A stretch of DNA of 41,017 nucleotides from JBAZDC01 sp041654595 (GTDB lineage Bacteria > Pseudomonadota > Gammaproteobacteria > Burkholderiales > Burkholderiaceae_B), in the NCBI GenBank assembly GCA_964551305.1, contig CAZKBT010000027.1:1-41017 (forward strand), given 5' to 3'. Made by a program: the position numbers and the translations under genes. Below the pieces are notes generated by a model. The model saw only the letters and a program-made list of their open reading frames with translations, was not told the origin of the DNA and searched no databases. Below are positions 15,489 through 24,828 of the stretch, piece after piece. Each line of letters starts with the position of its first letter. Position 1 is the first letter of the stretch.

Positions 15489-16007
15489 ATGACGTTGATC
15501 AGCCAGATTTTTGCCATGGAACTGGACGTGTCTGAATCACTCGCCCGGGGCACGATCATCTATTGGGCGATCTATGTGCTGTTTCGCGCGGGGGGCAGGC
15601 GCAACATCGGATCGCTCGGGTTTGCCGACATCGTGGTCGTCATTCTGGTATCCGAAGCCGTCAGCAATGCGCTGTCGGCCGGCTCCAAAAGCCTGACCGA
15701 CGGGTTGCTGATCGCCGCCACGATTATTTTCTGGTCTTGCCTGGTCGATCGCCTCTGCTATTTTTTTCCCCGGCTGAACACCCTGCTGGCCCCCTCCCAG
15801 CTATGCCTCATCAAGAACGGCAAAATGGACCTGCGCAGCATGCGACGGGAATTCATCACGCGAACAGAACTCCTGGAGCAGTTGCGGATCCAGGGAATAG
15901 CCTCGATGGGAGACGTCAAGCGCGCTTACCTGGAGGCGAACGGCGAAATCAGCGTCATCCGCTACGAAGAACCGAAGAACCAGGGTGAGACGACTTATTC
16001 GGATTGA
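15489..16007 (+). CDS. DUF421 (YetF-like) membrane protein
   Basis: The 172-residue protein has an N-terminal membrane part of about three segments (residues 22-40, 45-65 and 72-90), then a cytoplasmic YetF-type domain containing APSQLCLIKNGKMDL and ITRTELLEQLRIQGI, which are hallmarks of DUF421. These proteins occur in stress and sporulation clusters; the molecular role is unknown. The ATG at 15489 has AAGGAG nine bases before it. Its last 53 bases are antisense to the next gene. No sigma-54 box is seen on its strand in the gap upstream. Confidence 0.85.
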   Translation: MTLISQIFAMELDVSESLARGTIIYWAIYVLFRAGGRRNIGSLGFADIVVVILVSEAVSNALSAGSKSLTDGLLIAATIIFWSCLVDRLCYFFPRLNTLLAPSQLCLIKNGKMDLRSMRREFITRTELLEQLRIQGIASMGDVKRAYLEANGEISVIRYEEPKNQGETTYSD

Positions 16008-16566
16008 CGGGAACATGGCGCCATCGCGCCGGACAAGCGCGGACGGCGTCCTGCGGATTGGACACGCCCGTCGGCGCTAAGCTGGCGCGTCCCGTCACGG
16101 CTTGCGCAATCGTGGTCGCATCATCGCAACTGCCGACATGAAAGCCCAGTCGCCCGCCCATGAAAGGCGCCAAATAGGTCTGGGCGGCGATCAAAGTGCG
16201 CCCCACCACCAACGCCAACCGCTTGCCTGGATATCGATCCGTCGAGGCGGCCAGAGCGCTCGAGGCCGCCGGGCTCAGCCCCAGCACGAGCAAGCCCAGG
16301 CCTTGCGCCGTAACGCCGGCTTGCACGCCGACGATGCCGCAGCGCCGGAAAACAGCCCGCGGATGCACGTACAAGGTGTCCGCGGACAAGGGGATGGCCA
16401 CCCAATCATCCTGAATTGCGGTATCCGACAGAAATACGCCAACGGGCGTACCCGTCTCGCGCTCGAGGAAGGGATGGTCCGTCATCCTAAACACGCCCAG
16501 TGCATCTTCCGCCATCAAAGGATGGGAAATCAAGGTCTTGATCGCACTTCTATAACGGGAATCCAT
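15955..16566 (-). CDS. Stand-alone SecD P1-head-like protein
   Basis: The 203-residue protein has no clear signal peptide. Residues about 70-165 resemble the P1 head subdomain of SecD/SecDF: ALAASTDRYPGKRLALVVGR followed by LIAAQTYLAPFMGGRLGFH, comparable with the SecD pattern of a helix, G-[KR]-x-[LA]-A-[IV]-V-x-x-G, and a loop with a conserved G-G. No SecD membrane segments are present. Proteins with only this domain are annotated as hypothetical; a role in export is not shown. The C terminus (after about 175) is polar and overlaps the DUF421 gene. ATG 16566 is preferred over a TTG at 16599. Family assignment is by eye and only moderately sure. Confidence 0.5.
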   Translation of the reverse strand: MDSRYRSAIKTLISHPLMAEDALGVFRMTDHPFLERETGTPVGVFLSDTAIQDDWVAIPLSADTLYVHPRAVFRRCGIVGVQAGVTAQGLGLLVLGLSPAASSALAASTDRYPGKRLALVVGRTLIAAQTYLAPFMGGRLGFHVGSCDDATTIAQAVTGRASLAPTGVSNPQDAVRACPARWRHVPVNPNKSSHPGSSVLRSG

Positions 16567-17069
16567 ACGTCTCTCGCCGTCGCTGAAATTAACAGCCAAT
16601 ATCGCCCAAACCCGCCAGGTTCAATAATTCGAAAAGACTAAAAACACCTTTTGTACTCCGCGCTTCCAGTCTGGCGACCGACGCCCGGACGGCTTGCTTC
16701 CTATTCCTATGAATAACGGGCGGCGGCCGAAGGAACCTGATACGGTAGGAACGCGTCCTGCACGTCGTACGGAAATGGCATTTCGTATCAGCCGGCCTCA
16801 AAAAACAGGCCTGCCATCTCCAACAACCAGATGGCAGGCCATCCACGGAGCCGCACATTAAAGACCTGACTACTTTTTTCTGTTATGCGTAAAGTATCGC
16901 TAATTCATTGCCTCTACCGATATCAAGTGCCAGGAAATGTAACAACAAAAAATGAATAGCCTAGAGCGACAAGTAGTAAACACACTTTTTGTTAGTCTTC
17001 TCCTACATTAAGCAATAATGCCGCTACTATGCGGCCAGCCGCGATGATCACCACGGAGCCGCGAATACG
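16567..17069. other. AT-rich intergenic region with a strong hairpin
   Basis: About 500 bases have no convincing gene. The part from 16855 to 17035 is clearly richer in A and T than its neighbours. It contains the hairpin at 16808-16840 and two copies of CCACGGAGCCGC (16843-16854 and 17050-17061), the second serving as leader of the MFS gene. A minus-strand small RNA ending at the hairpin is possible, but I cannot point to a firm promoter. Confidence 0.5.
16800..16840 (-). terminator. Strong rho-independent terminator-like hairpin
   Basis: GGCCTGCCATCT (16808-16819) and AGATGGCAGGCC (16829-16840) form a perfect 12-pair stem with a nine-base loop. On the minus strand it is followed after two bases by six T. 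No minus-strand gene lies immediately before it, so it may end an unannotated transcript. Confidence 0.65.
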
Positions 17070-18269
17070 ATGAATCCCGCCGCCCTACCCTGGGCCCTGT
17101 CGGCCGCCACCGCCGTTTCGGTCGGCTTCGGACGTTTTGGATACACGCTCATCCTGCCCGCGATGCAAACCGACCTCGGCTTGAGCCACGTCCAGTCCGG
17201 CTGGCTGGGCACGGCCAATGCGCTCGGCTACTTACTGGGGTCGATCCTGAGCCTCTGGCTGATCCCCTTATTGGGAAACCGGCGCATGCTCGCCATCGGC
17301 CTGATCGTCACCACGCTGGCTTTGATCGCGACGGGGTTGACGCATCATTTCCATTGGCTGTCGTTCCACCGTTTCATGGCCGGCGTGGGAGGCGCCGGCG
17401 CATTCATTACCGGCGGCGTGCTGGCAGGATCGCTGGGAACCCGGGCGATCGTGGTCTTTTTCAGCGGAGGCGGCGGCCTGAGCATGCTGGCCACGGGCGC
17501 GCTGCTCCCCTGGTTCCTCGATGCCGCGGGCCCCGCGGCCTGGCCCCAGGCCTGGCTGTTCGTCGGCGCCATTTGCATCCCCTTGTCCCTGGCCGCGATT
17601 CTTGCCGCCCGTGCGCTGCCCGACAGCTCGGCGCCCGGCACGGCTTCGGCTTCCTGGCCCTGGCGGCGCTGCGTGCCGGCGCTGATCAGCTACGTGCTGT
17701 ACGGGCTTGGCTATATCGCCTACATGACCTTCATCATCACTTGGCTGCGCACCCAGCCCCTCGAACAGCTGTCGTACACCGCCATGTCATCGCTGATGTG
17801 GAGCCTGCTCAGCGTCATGATGGTGATCGCCCCCTTGCTCTGGCGACGAGTCTTCCATGGCCGGCGCGACGGCATCCCCATCACCCTGTCCACGGCGGTC
17901 GTCGCCGTCGGTACCTTGCTGCCCCTGGTCATGCCGAACCTGATCGGCGTCTGCCTGTCGGCAGCGCTGGTGGGAACGAGCGTGTTCATGGTGCCGTCCG
18001 CGGTGACCGGATTCATCAAAACCAATCTCGTTCCAGCGGCATGGAGTCCCGCCCTGGCCGTCGCGACCTGTCTTTTCGCGGTAGGCCAGACGATCGGTCC
18101 TGTTGCGGCGGGATGGATCAGCGACGTATCCGGATCGCTTTCCGCAGGACTGGCGGCTTCCACCGTGCTGCTCGCGCTAGCCTCGATCTGCGGATACCTT
18201 CAGAAAGCCGTGCCTGACGACGCGCCCGCCCCGGCCGTCGCCGGCCAAGCAAAAGCCGAGGACAAATGA
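17070..18269 (+). CDS. MFS transporter, YbfB/YjiJ family
   Basis: The 399-residue protein has twelve hydrophobic segments of the major facilitator fold. The N terminus with VGFGRFGYTLILPAMQTDLG, and NALGYLLGS in the second helix, are signatures of the YbfB/YjiJ family. The transported substrate is unknown. The ATG at 17070 is preceded by GGAG eleven bases away, in the repeated CCACGGAGCCGC leader. The YbaN-type gene overlaps its stop by ATGA, so the two are co-translated. It stands at the edge of the accessory block. Confidence 0.85.
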   Translation: MNPAALPWALSAATAVSVGFGRFGYTLILPAMQTDLGLSHVQSGWLGTANALGYLLGSILSLWLIPLLGNRRMLAIGLIVTTLALIATGLTHHFHWLSFHRFMAGVGGAGAFITGGVLAGSLGTRAIVVFFSGGGGLSMLATGALLPWFLDAAGPAAWPQAWLFVGAICIPLSLAAILAARALPDSSAPGTASASWPWRRCVPALISYVLYGLGYIAYMTFIITWLRTQPLEQLSYTAMSSLMWSLLSVMMVIAPLLWRRVFHGRRDGIPITLSTAVVAVGTLLPLVMPNLIGVCLSAALVGTSVFMVPSAVTGFIKTNLVPAAWSPALAVATCLFAVGQTIGPVAAGWISDVSGSLSAGLAASTVLLALASICGYLQKAVPDDAPAPAVAGQAKAEDK

Positions 18270-18640
18270 AAAAGATCCTTTTCAATACCCTCGGAATCGT
18301 GGCTCTGGCGCTGGGAGCGCTGGGCGTAGTCCTGCCGCTGCTGCCCACGACGCCCTTCCTTTTGCTCGCCTGCGCCTGCTTCATGCGCGGCTCGCTGAAA
18401 CTGCACCAGTGGATGCTGAGCAATAAAGTATTCGGCACGTATTTGAACGATTATCAGAGCGGCCGGGGCTTGTCCCTGCAAGCCAAAGCCACCGTGCTGG
18501 CCATGCTGTGGGCAACGCTGGCGGTTTCCGCCTGGCATATCGAGCACAATGGCTTGCGCGTCCTACTGTGCCTGCCGGGCATAGCGGTAACCATCTACAT
18601 CCTGCGCATCAAAACCCGCGACGGCGGCGAACGCGATTGA
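18266..18640 (+). CDS. DUF454 (YbaN-like) membrane protein
   Basis: The 124-residue inner membrane protein has the DUF454 signature LGIVALALGALGVVLPLLPTTP (core GVVLPLLPTTPFLLLACACF) with three or four membrane segments and a short basic C terminus. The function is not known. It is coupled to the MFS gene by ATGA overlap. Confidence 0.85.
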   Translation: MKKILFNTLGIVALALGALGVVLPLLPTTPFLLLACACFMRGSLKLHQWMLSNKVFGTYLNDYQSGRGLSLQAKATVLAMLWATLAVSAWHIEHNGLRVLLCLPGIAVTIYILRIKTRDGGERD

Positions 18641-18811
18641 CGCGGCTGACGCTCCCGTCCCGGTCCGGCTGCATAGGGAAACGTTATCGCCTCAATGTTG
18701 AAATTTCTTCACTTTTTCAACGAAAAAGACGGCTCGAAGACGTTAGCAGCCAAATTCATATCGTATTATTAAGCCTGTCGCGCATATCAAAATAATCTCA
18801 GTTACGCCTTG
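18641..18811 (+). promoter_or_regulatory. Leader region of the mrp operon
   Basis: This 171-base gap is AT-rich. GTTGAAA (18697-18703) and TTTCAAC (18715-18721) form an inverted repeat with an 11-base loop, which could be an operator or small hairpin. No ribosome site of normal strength precedes the mrpA ATG. I see no certain -35/-10 pair. Confidence 0.35.
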
Positions 18812-21745
18812 ATGTCCTTAATTATTATCCTTGCTCTTCCCTTCGCAGGCAGCATCGTCGCCGCCCTGCTGCCTTCGAATGCCCAAAAGCTCGAAGCCTG
18901 GTTGGCCGGCATCATTGCTCTAATCTGTACCGCGCTCGTACTGGTCCAGCTGCCGCACATCATGGACGGCCAGGTCGTGCGAGCCACCGTCTCGTGGATG
19001 CCGGAGCTCGGCCTGGATATAGTATTGCGCATGGACGGCTATTCGTGGCTATTCTCCGCCATCATCAGCATGATGGGCGCCTTGATCGTCCTTTACGCCC
19101 GCTACTATCTCTCGCCCCAGGACCCCGTACCGCGCTTTTTTGCGTTTTTCCTCGCCTTCATGGGCTCGATGCTGGGCGTCGTGCTGTCGGGGAACTTGAT
19201 CCAGTTGGTCGTTTTCTGGGAGCTGACCAGCTTGTCGTCGTTCATGCTGATCGCTTATTGGCATCACAGGCTGGATGCCCGGCGCGGTGCGCGCATGTCC
19301 CTGACCATCACCGGCGCCGGCGGGCTGTGCTTGCTGGCGAGCATGCTGATGATAGGCAGCGCGGTGGGCAGCTACGATCTGGACGTGGTCCTGGCCTCGG
19401 GCGACCTGATCCGGTCGCACCCCTGGTACAACGCGATCCTCGTGCTTTTTGCCTTGGGCGCCTTGACGAAAAGCGCCCAGTTTCCGTTTCACGTATGGCT
19501 GCCCAACGCCATGGCCGCGCCCACCCCGGTGTCGGCCTACCTGCATTCCGCGACCATGGTCAAGGCCGGCGTCTTTCTGCTCGCCCGATTCTGGCCCGTT
19601 CTCGCGGGCACTGATGAATGGATGTGGATCATCGGCGGAGCCGGGCTGGCGTCCCTGGTGCTGGGCGCGTATGCGGCGACCTTCCAGCAGGATATGAAAG
19701 GCGTATTGGCGTATTCGACCATCAGCCACCTGGGCCTGATCACACTGCTGCTCGGCATGAATAGCCCCCTGGCGCTGGTAGCCGCCGTATTCCACATGAT
19801 CAACCACGCTACGTTCAAGGCGTCGCTGTTCATGGCGGCCGGCATCGTCGACCACGAAACGGGCACCCGCGATCTCGGGCGCCTGTCCGGTCTGCGACGC
19901 AGCATGCCCATCACCACCACGCTTGCAGTCGTGGCCGCCGCGTCGATGGCGGGCGTGCCGTTGCTGAACGGCTTCATTTCCAAGGAAATGTTCTTCGCCG
20001 AAACCGTTTTCGTCAGCGGGGAATGGACGACGCGCATAGGCCTGCCCGTCGCCGCCGTCATCGCCAGCGCCTTCAGCGTAGCCTACTCGCTGCGGTTCAT
20101 TACCCAGGTATTCTGGGGGCCGGCGCCCCGCGACCTGCCGCGCGCCCCGCACGAGCCGCCCCTGCGCATGCTCATTCCCAGCGCGGTGCTCGTCATGACA
20201 TGCCTGGTGGTGGGCATCATCCCCAGCGTCACCGTCGGCCCGCTGCTGCACAACGCGACCACGTCCATATTGGGCGGCGCCACGCCCGTTTACGACCTTC
20301 GCGTATGGCATGGCTTCAATCTGCCGCTGATCATGAGCTTCATCGCCATGGGCGGAGGCATCGCGCTGCTCTGGCTCTTGCGGCACCGCCATCGGAATCG
20401 TCCCGGCAAGGCGCCGCTGATCTATCGCCTGGACGGCCGCCACACCTTCGAGACGTTGCTGGAAAGCCTGGACAGTCTGGCGTCGTTCGTCCTGTCCTGG
20501 ACACGCTCCGCGCGCCTGCAGCCGCAGCTGATGCTCATCGTCGTGATAACGCTGTGCGTCGCCACGCTGCCGCTGCTGGTCGGGAATTGGCTCCAGCCCG
20601 AGCGTTCGGTCGAGCTGAACCCCTTTTTCGCGCTGATGTGGATCGCCGGCGGCGCCTGCGCGATCGCCGCGGCCGCGCTGGCAAAATACCATCGGCCCGC
20701 CGCGTTGCTGCTGTCCGGCGGCGCGGGCATCATTACCTGCCTGACATTCGCCTGGCTGTCGGCGCCCGACCTGGCCCTGACGCAACTGGCGGTCGAAGTC
20801 GTAACGGTCGTCCTGATATTACTGGGGCTGCGCTGGCTGCCGCCGCGCATCGAGCGCCACGAACGCTCCAGAAAATCCCCCGTCATCGCCTTCGGCCGCC
20901 GCATCCGAGATCTGGTCATCGCCGTGGCCAGCGGCATGGGCATGACCGCCCTGGCTTACGCCATATTGACGCGTAACGCGCCCGACGGCATTTCGTCCTT
21001 CTTCGTCGAACAATCGCTGCCTCTAGGGGGCGGCTCGAACGTGGTCAACGTCATACTCGTGGATTTCCGCGCCTTCGATACGTACGGGGAAATCACGGTG
21101 CTGGGCATCGTCGCGCTGACGGTCTATGCCTTGCTGCGGCGCTTTCGACCGCCCCCCGAAAGCATGGCGCTTCCCCTGGCTCAACGCCAGCCCGTCGTAA
21201 CGGAAAAACTGCTGGGCGAGTTTTCCGAGCCGGACGTCAAAGCATTGATACCCGGCGGCGTCATGATGGTGCCCGCCATCCTGGTGCGCCTGCTCATGCC
21301 TATCGCCGCGCTGATCTCGCTGTATTTCCTGCTGCGCGGCCACAACCTGCCCGGCGGCGGATTCGTCGGCGGACTCATCATGGCCACCGTCATCATCCTC
21401 CAGTACATGGTGGGCGGCACCCTCTGGGTGGAACACCGCGCGCGCATCCATCCCCAGTATTGGATCTCGATAGGCCTGTTGCTGGCCGGCGCCGCCGCGA
21501 CCACGGTGTGGCTGGCGCAACGCCCCTTCCTGGCCGCGCTGGCATGGGATCTGCACTTGCCGCTCGTGGGCGACGTGCATCTGTCGTCGGTACTGATATT
21601 CGACATCGGCGTGTACATGCTGGTCGTGGGAGCCACGGTCCTGATGCTCGTCGCGCTTGCCCACCAATCCCTGCGCCTGTATCACCGCCGCGCCACCGTG
21701 GCGGCCGATGCCGACGCCGCGCCCGTCAATCCAGGAGCTCACTAG
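18812..21745 (+). CDS. mrpA: Mrp/Pha antiporter subunit A fused to subunit B
   Basis: The 977-residue membrane protein is the large subunit of the multi-subunit Na+ or K+/H+ antiporter. The N-terminal antiporter domain shows the conserved glutamate in VFWELTSLSSFM and the lysine in KSAQFPFHVWLPNAM. A second part carries the DUF4040 segment, and the C terminus holds the MrpB-like (MnhB) domain with LPGGGFVGGLIMA. A fused A and B is the group 2 (PhaAB) form, so the operon has six genes. It works at the inner membrane in pH and cation balance. ATG 18812 is preferred over a TTG at 18809; no strong ribosome site is seen. Confidence 0.94.
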   Translation: MSLIIILALPFAGSIVAALLPSNAQKLEAWLAGIIALICTALVLVQLPHIMDGQVVRATVSWMPELGLDIVLRMDGYSWLFSAIISMMGALIVLYARYYLSPQDPVPRFFAFFLAFMGSMLGVVLSGNLIQLVVFWELTSLSSFMLIAYWHHRLDARRGARMSLTITGAGGLCLLASMLMIGSAVGSYDLDVVLASGDLIRSHPWYNAILVLFALGALTKSAQFPFHVWLPNAMAAPTPVSAYLHSATMVKAGVFLLARFWPVLAGTDEWMWIIGGAGLASLVLGAYAATFQQDMKGVLAYSTISHLGLITLLLGMNSPLALVAAVFHMINHATFKASLFMAAGIVDHETGTRDLGRLSGLRRSMPITTTLAVVAAASMAGVPLLNGFISKEMFFAETVFVSGEWTTRIGLPVAAVIASAFSVAYSLRFITQVFWGPAPRDLPRAPHEPPLRMLIPSAVLVMTCLVVGIIPSVTVGPLLHNATTSILGGATPVYDLRVWHGFNLPLIMSFIAMGGGIALLWLLRHRHRNRPGKAPLIYRLDGRHTFETLLESLDSLASFVLSWTRSARLQPQLMLIVVITLCVATLPLLVGNWLQPERSVELNPFFALMWIAGGACAIAAAALAKYHRPAALLLSGGAGIITCLTFAWLSAPDLALTQLAVEVVTVVLILLGLRWLPPRIERHERSRKSPVIAFGRRIRDLVIAVASGMGMTALAYAILTRNAPDGISSFFVEQSLPLGGGSNVVNVILVDFRAFDTYGEITVLGIVALTVYALLRRFRPPPESMALPLAQRQPVVTEKLLGEFSEPDVKALIPGGVMMVPAILVRLLMPIAALISLYFLLRGHNLPGGGFVGGLIMATVIILQYMVGGTLWVEHRARIHPQYWISIGLLLAGAAATTVWLAQRPFLAALAWDLHLPLVGDVHLSSVLIFDIGVYMLVVGATVLMLVALAHQSLRLYHRRATVAADADAAPVNPGAH

Positions 21746-22089
21746 TGGAAATCGTTCTCGCCCTTGCCATCGGCGTGCTGACCGGCTCAGGAGTCTGGCT
21801 GCTGTTGCGCCCCCGAACCTTCCAGGTCATCATCGGCCTTTCCCTCATCGCCTACGCCGTCAATCTGTTCATCTTCGGCATGGGCCGCATTACCCTCGAC
21901 GCCCCGCCGGTCATCGATGCCAATTGGGCGGCCAACGCCGGCCAATATGCCGATCCCCTTCCCCAAGCCCTGGTCCTGACGGCCATCGTCATCAGTTTCG
22001 CGACCACCGCCCTTTTCCTGGTGGTGCTGCTGGCGTCGAGAGGCCTGTCGGGCACCGACCACGTCGACGGCAGGGAGAGCAAGCGGTGA
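21745..22089 (+). CDS. mrpC: Mrp/Pha antiporter subunit C
   Basis: The 114-residue protein resembles NuoK and MrpC, with three membrane segments (about 2-20, 27-46 and 74-97) and a conserved GLSLIAYAVNLFIF. It starts with GTG at 21745, sharing one base with the stop of mrpA; CAGGAG lies eight bases before. It is required for assembly of the antiporter complex. Confidence 0.93.
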   Translation: MEIVLALAIGVLTGSGVWLLLRPRTFQVIIGLSLIAYAVNLFIFGMGRITLDAPPVIDANWAANAGQYADPLPQALVLTAIVISFATTALFLVVLLASRGLSGTDHVDGRESKR

Positions 22090-23729
22090 ACGGTTGGCTG
22101 CAACATTTCCCCATCTTGCCGGTAGCCATTCCCATGATAGCGGGAGCGGCCATGCTCCTGCTGCGCGACAGCCAGCGCGCGCTGAAGCTGACATTGGGCT
22201 GCGCCTCGATCGTGGCGCAGCTGGCCATCGCCGTCGTATTGCTATGCCTCGCCGCCGGCATCATGCCCAGCGGCTGGGCCGAGGGCGTGGGCGTTTACCT
22301 GCTGGGCGACTGGCAGGCGCCGTTCGGCATCGTCGTGGTCGTCGACCGCCTCTCCGCCCTGATGCTCGTGCTCACCGCCGTGCTCGGCCTGGCGTCGTGG
22401 ATCTACTCAACCGCGCGCTGGGACCGTTCGGGCGTGCATTTTCACCCGCTTTTCCAGTTCTTGCTGATGGGATTGAACGGCGCCTTCCTGACCGGCGACC
22501 TCTTCAATCTTTTCGTCTTCTTCGAGGTCCTGCTGGCCGCCTCGTACGGATTGGTGCTGCACGGATCGGGGCGCGCGCGGGTTGCCGCGGGCCAGCACTA
22601 CATCATCGTCAATCTCGTTGCTTCGTTCCTGCTGCTCATCGCCATGGCGATGATCTACGGCGTGACGGGCACGTTGAACATGGCGGATCTCGCCTTGCGC
22701 GCCGGCTTGCTGCAGGGTCCGGAGCGCCGGCTCTTCGAAGCGGGCGCCGCCATCCTGGGCGTCGCCTTCCTGATCAAGGCGGCCGCCTGGCCATTGAATT
22801 TCTGGCTGCCCGCCGCCTATGCCAGCGCCTGCGCGCCGGTAGGCGCGGTCTTCGCCATCATGACCAAAGTAGGGATCTACGCCCTGCTGCGGATAGGCTC
22901 GCTGCTGCTGCCGACCGGCGCGCCTGCCGCGTTCGGCGGCGAATGGATGTATCCCTTGGGTATTGCCACGCTGGCATTCGGCGCGATCGGCCTGCTCGCC
23001 GCCACGCAATCCGAGCGGCAAGCCGGCTATTGCATCATCATGTCGTCGGGCACCCTGCTCGCAGCACTGGGCATGCCCGGCGTCACCCTGACGGGACCCG
23101 CCTTGTACTATCTGGTCACCTCGGTGCTGGCGCTGGGCGCGTTGTTCATGCTGCTGGAAATGATCGAGCGCACGCAATCGTTCGGCGCCGACGTGCTGGC
23201 CGTCAGTATGGAAGCCTTTGATCTCGACGACCCCGAGCCCTCGGATTATTCCGACGACGTCGTCGGCGTCGCGATCCCGGCGGCCATGGCCTTTCTCGGG
23301 ATGTCGTTCATCGCCTGCGCGCTGCTGATTGCCGGCCTGCCCCCCCTGTCCGGTTTCGTAGCCAAATTCTCGCTGCTTTCCGCCGCGCTCGAAACCACGG
23401 CCAACATGAGCCTGCCGTCCATGGCCGCGTGGGTACTGGTCATCAGCGTCCTGATTTCGGGACTGGTCGGCATCATCGCCTTCGGCCGCACAGGCATACG
23501 CTTGTTCTGGAGCTCCGAAGACACCGTCACGCCCCGGTTGCGCCTGTCCGAGGCCGCTCCCGTCGCTACCTTGATCATCCTTTGCATAGCGCTATCGTTC
23601 TGGGCGGGTCCCGTCATGCGCTATCTCGACCAGACGGCCAACTACCTCGATAGCCCCGGTGCGTACATCAACGCGGTGCTCAGCCAGGATTCGATTCGGG
23701 CGGTGGCCCCGACCGGAGGCCTGCAATGA
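22086..23729 (+). CDS. mrpD: Mrp/Pha antiporter subunit D
   Basis: The 547-residue protein is the second large antiporter-like subunit, related to NuoM/NuoN. The conserved glutamate occurs in FNLFVFFEVLLAASYGLV and the lysine in KAAAWPLNFWLPAAYASA. It starts at GTG 22086, overlapping the stop of mrpC by four bases. A loop rich in acidic residues (FDLDDPEPSDYSDD) near 380-393 precedes the last membrane segments. Together with subunit A it forms the ion-translocating part. Confidence 0.94.
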   Translation: MNGWLQHFPILPVAIPMIAGAAMLLLRDSQRALKLTLGCASIVAQLAIAVVLLCLAAGIMPSGWAEGVGVYLLGDWQAPFGIVVVVDRLSALMLVLTAVLGLASWIYSTARWDRSGVHFHPLFQFLLMGLNGAFLTGDLFNLFVFFEVLLAASYGLVLHGSGRARVAAGQHYIIVNLVASFLLLIAMAMIYGVTGTLNMADLALRAGLLQGPERRLFEAGAAILGVAFLIKAAAWPLNFWLPAAYASACAPVGAVFAIMTKVGIYALLRIGSLLLPTGAPAAFGGEWMYPLGIATLAFGAIGLLAATQSERQAGYCIIMSSGTLLAALGMPGVTLTGPALYYLVTSVLALGALFMLLEMIERTQSFGADVLAVSMEAFDLDDPEPSDYSDDVVGVAIPAAMAFLGMSFIACALLIAGLPPLSGFVAKFSLLSAALETTANMSLPSMAAWVLVISVLISGLVGIIAFGRTGIRLFWSSEDTVTPRLRLSEAAPVATLIILCIALSFWAGPVMRYLDQTANYLDSPGAYINAVLSQDSIRAVAPTGGLQ

Positions 23730-24214
23730 TGCGTTTCCTGTATAAACTGCTGCTGCCCGCCTGCCTGCTCGTCATCTGGCTCATGCTCAACGACAGCATG
23801 TCGGCGGGGCAGATTCTGCTGGGCGCCGTCCTCGCCGTTCTGCTGAGCTGGGCCGCGACCACGCTGCGCCCGTTGCGGGCCCATCCGAAACACCCCTGGA
23901 CCATATTGAAATTGATTTGGCACGTGGCCATCGACATCACCCGATCCAATATTGCCGTCGCGCGCATCGTATGGCTGGGGAGCAAAGCCAATGCGACGCC
24001 GGGCTTCATCAAAATCCCCTTGCGCCTGAAGGATCCGCACGCGCTGGCCGCGCTCGCCTGCATCGTGACCTATACTCCCGGAACGGTCTGGTCCGACTAT
24101 TCCGAAACGGAACGCCTGCTCACGCTGCACGTTTTGGACCTGAAAGAGGAACAGGAATGGCTGGACATCGTCCAGCTACGTTACGAACGTCCCTTGATGG
24201 AGATTTTCGAATGA
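23726..24214 (+). CDS. mrpE: Mrp/Pha antiporter subunit E
   Basis: The 162-residue protein has two or three N-terminal membrane segments and a soluble C-terminal domain with the conserved VTYTPGTVW near 117-125. The ATG at 23726 overlaps the stop of mrpD (ATGA). It is an accessory subunit whose loss reduces antiport in studied members. Confidence 0.93.
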   Translation: MMRFLYKLLLPACLLVIWLMLNDSMSAGQILLGAVLAVLLSWAATTLRPLRAHPKHPWTILKLIWHVAIDITRSNIAVARIVWLGSKANATPGFIKIPLRLKDPHALAALACIVTYTPGTVWSDYSETERLLTLHVLDLKEEQEWLDIVQLRYERPLMEIFE

Positions 24215-24492
24215 CCACACTCGTATTCTGGGCCGCCACGTTCGCGCTGGGCTGCTATGTGTTCGGCCTGAGCTTTGCCGCGCTGCGCCTGTTGCGCGGT
24301 CCCTCCAGCTCCGACCGCGTCCTGGCGCTGGACACCATGTACATCAACGCCATGCTCATATTGCTGGTGCTTGGCCTGCAATTCAACTCCAATCTTTATT
24401 TCGACATTGCCTTGCTGATCGGCCTGTTCGGATTCGTCGGTTCGGTCGCACTGGCCAAGTTCCTTCTGCGCGGCGAGGTCATCGAGCCATGA
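24211..24492 (+). CDS. mrpF: Mrp/Pha antiporter subunit F
   Basis: The 93-residue protein has three membrane segments and the family motif RGPSSSDRVLALDTMYIN at about 29-46. Its ATG at 24211 overlaps the stop of mrpE. MrpF members are small membrane subunits and some influence cholate or Na+ efflux. Confidence 0.93.
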   Translation: MTTLVFWAATFALGCYVFGLSFAALRLLRGPSSSDRVLALDTMYINAMLILLVLGLQFNSNLYFDIALLIGLFGFVGSVALAKFLLRGEVIEP

Positions 24493-24818
24493 GCACATTA
24501 CCTTTCTGGATCGCCGTTCCCGCGGCGCTGCTCTTGGTCGCCAGCGGCATACTGACCGTTACCGGATCGCTGGGTCTGCTGCGGCTGCCCACGTTCTACA
24601 GCCGCATCCACTCGCCCACCTTGGGCAATACGCTGGGCGTCTTTTTCGTTCTTCTGGCCTCTGTACTGGTATCGTCTTTCCTCGAGCAGCGGGTGATCAT
24701 GCATCAACTGCTGATCACGGTATTGCTGGTCATTACCTCTCCCGCCACGGCGATGATGCTGATGCGTGCCGCCATTCACCGGAACATCGCCCGGCAACGG
24801 CCGCGCAGCCGCAGGTAA
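24489..24818 (+). CDS. mrpG: Mrp/Pha antiporter subunit G
   Basis: The 109-residue protein carries the MrpG signature GSLGLLRLPTFYSRIHSPT (about 26-44) with three membrane segments and a basic C terminus. Its ATG overlaps mrpF by four bases, completing an unbroken chain of overlapping genes from mrpA to mrpG. It ends 10 bases from the convergent kup gene. Confidence 0.93.
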   Translation: MSTLPFWIAVPAALLLVASGILTVTGSLGLLRLPTFYSRIHSPTLGNTLGVFFVLLASVLVSSFLEQRVIMHQLLITVLLVITSPATAMMLMRAAIHRNIARQRPRSRR

Positions 24819-24828
24819 ACATCGCGGC

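Noticed and set aside
16589..16858. Minus-strand frame of 89 residues in the 16.6 kb gap
   Set aside because: It starts within the terminator-like hairpin, is arginine- and cysteine-rich and has no known features.
19049..20785. Long open frame antisense to mrpA (578 residues)
   Set aside because: It is a low-complexity Q/R/H-rich shadow of a clearly conserved gene, as expected in GC-rich DNA.
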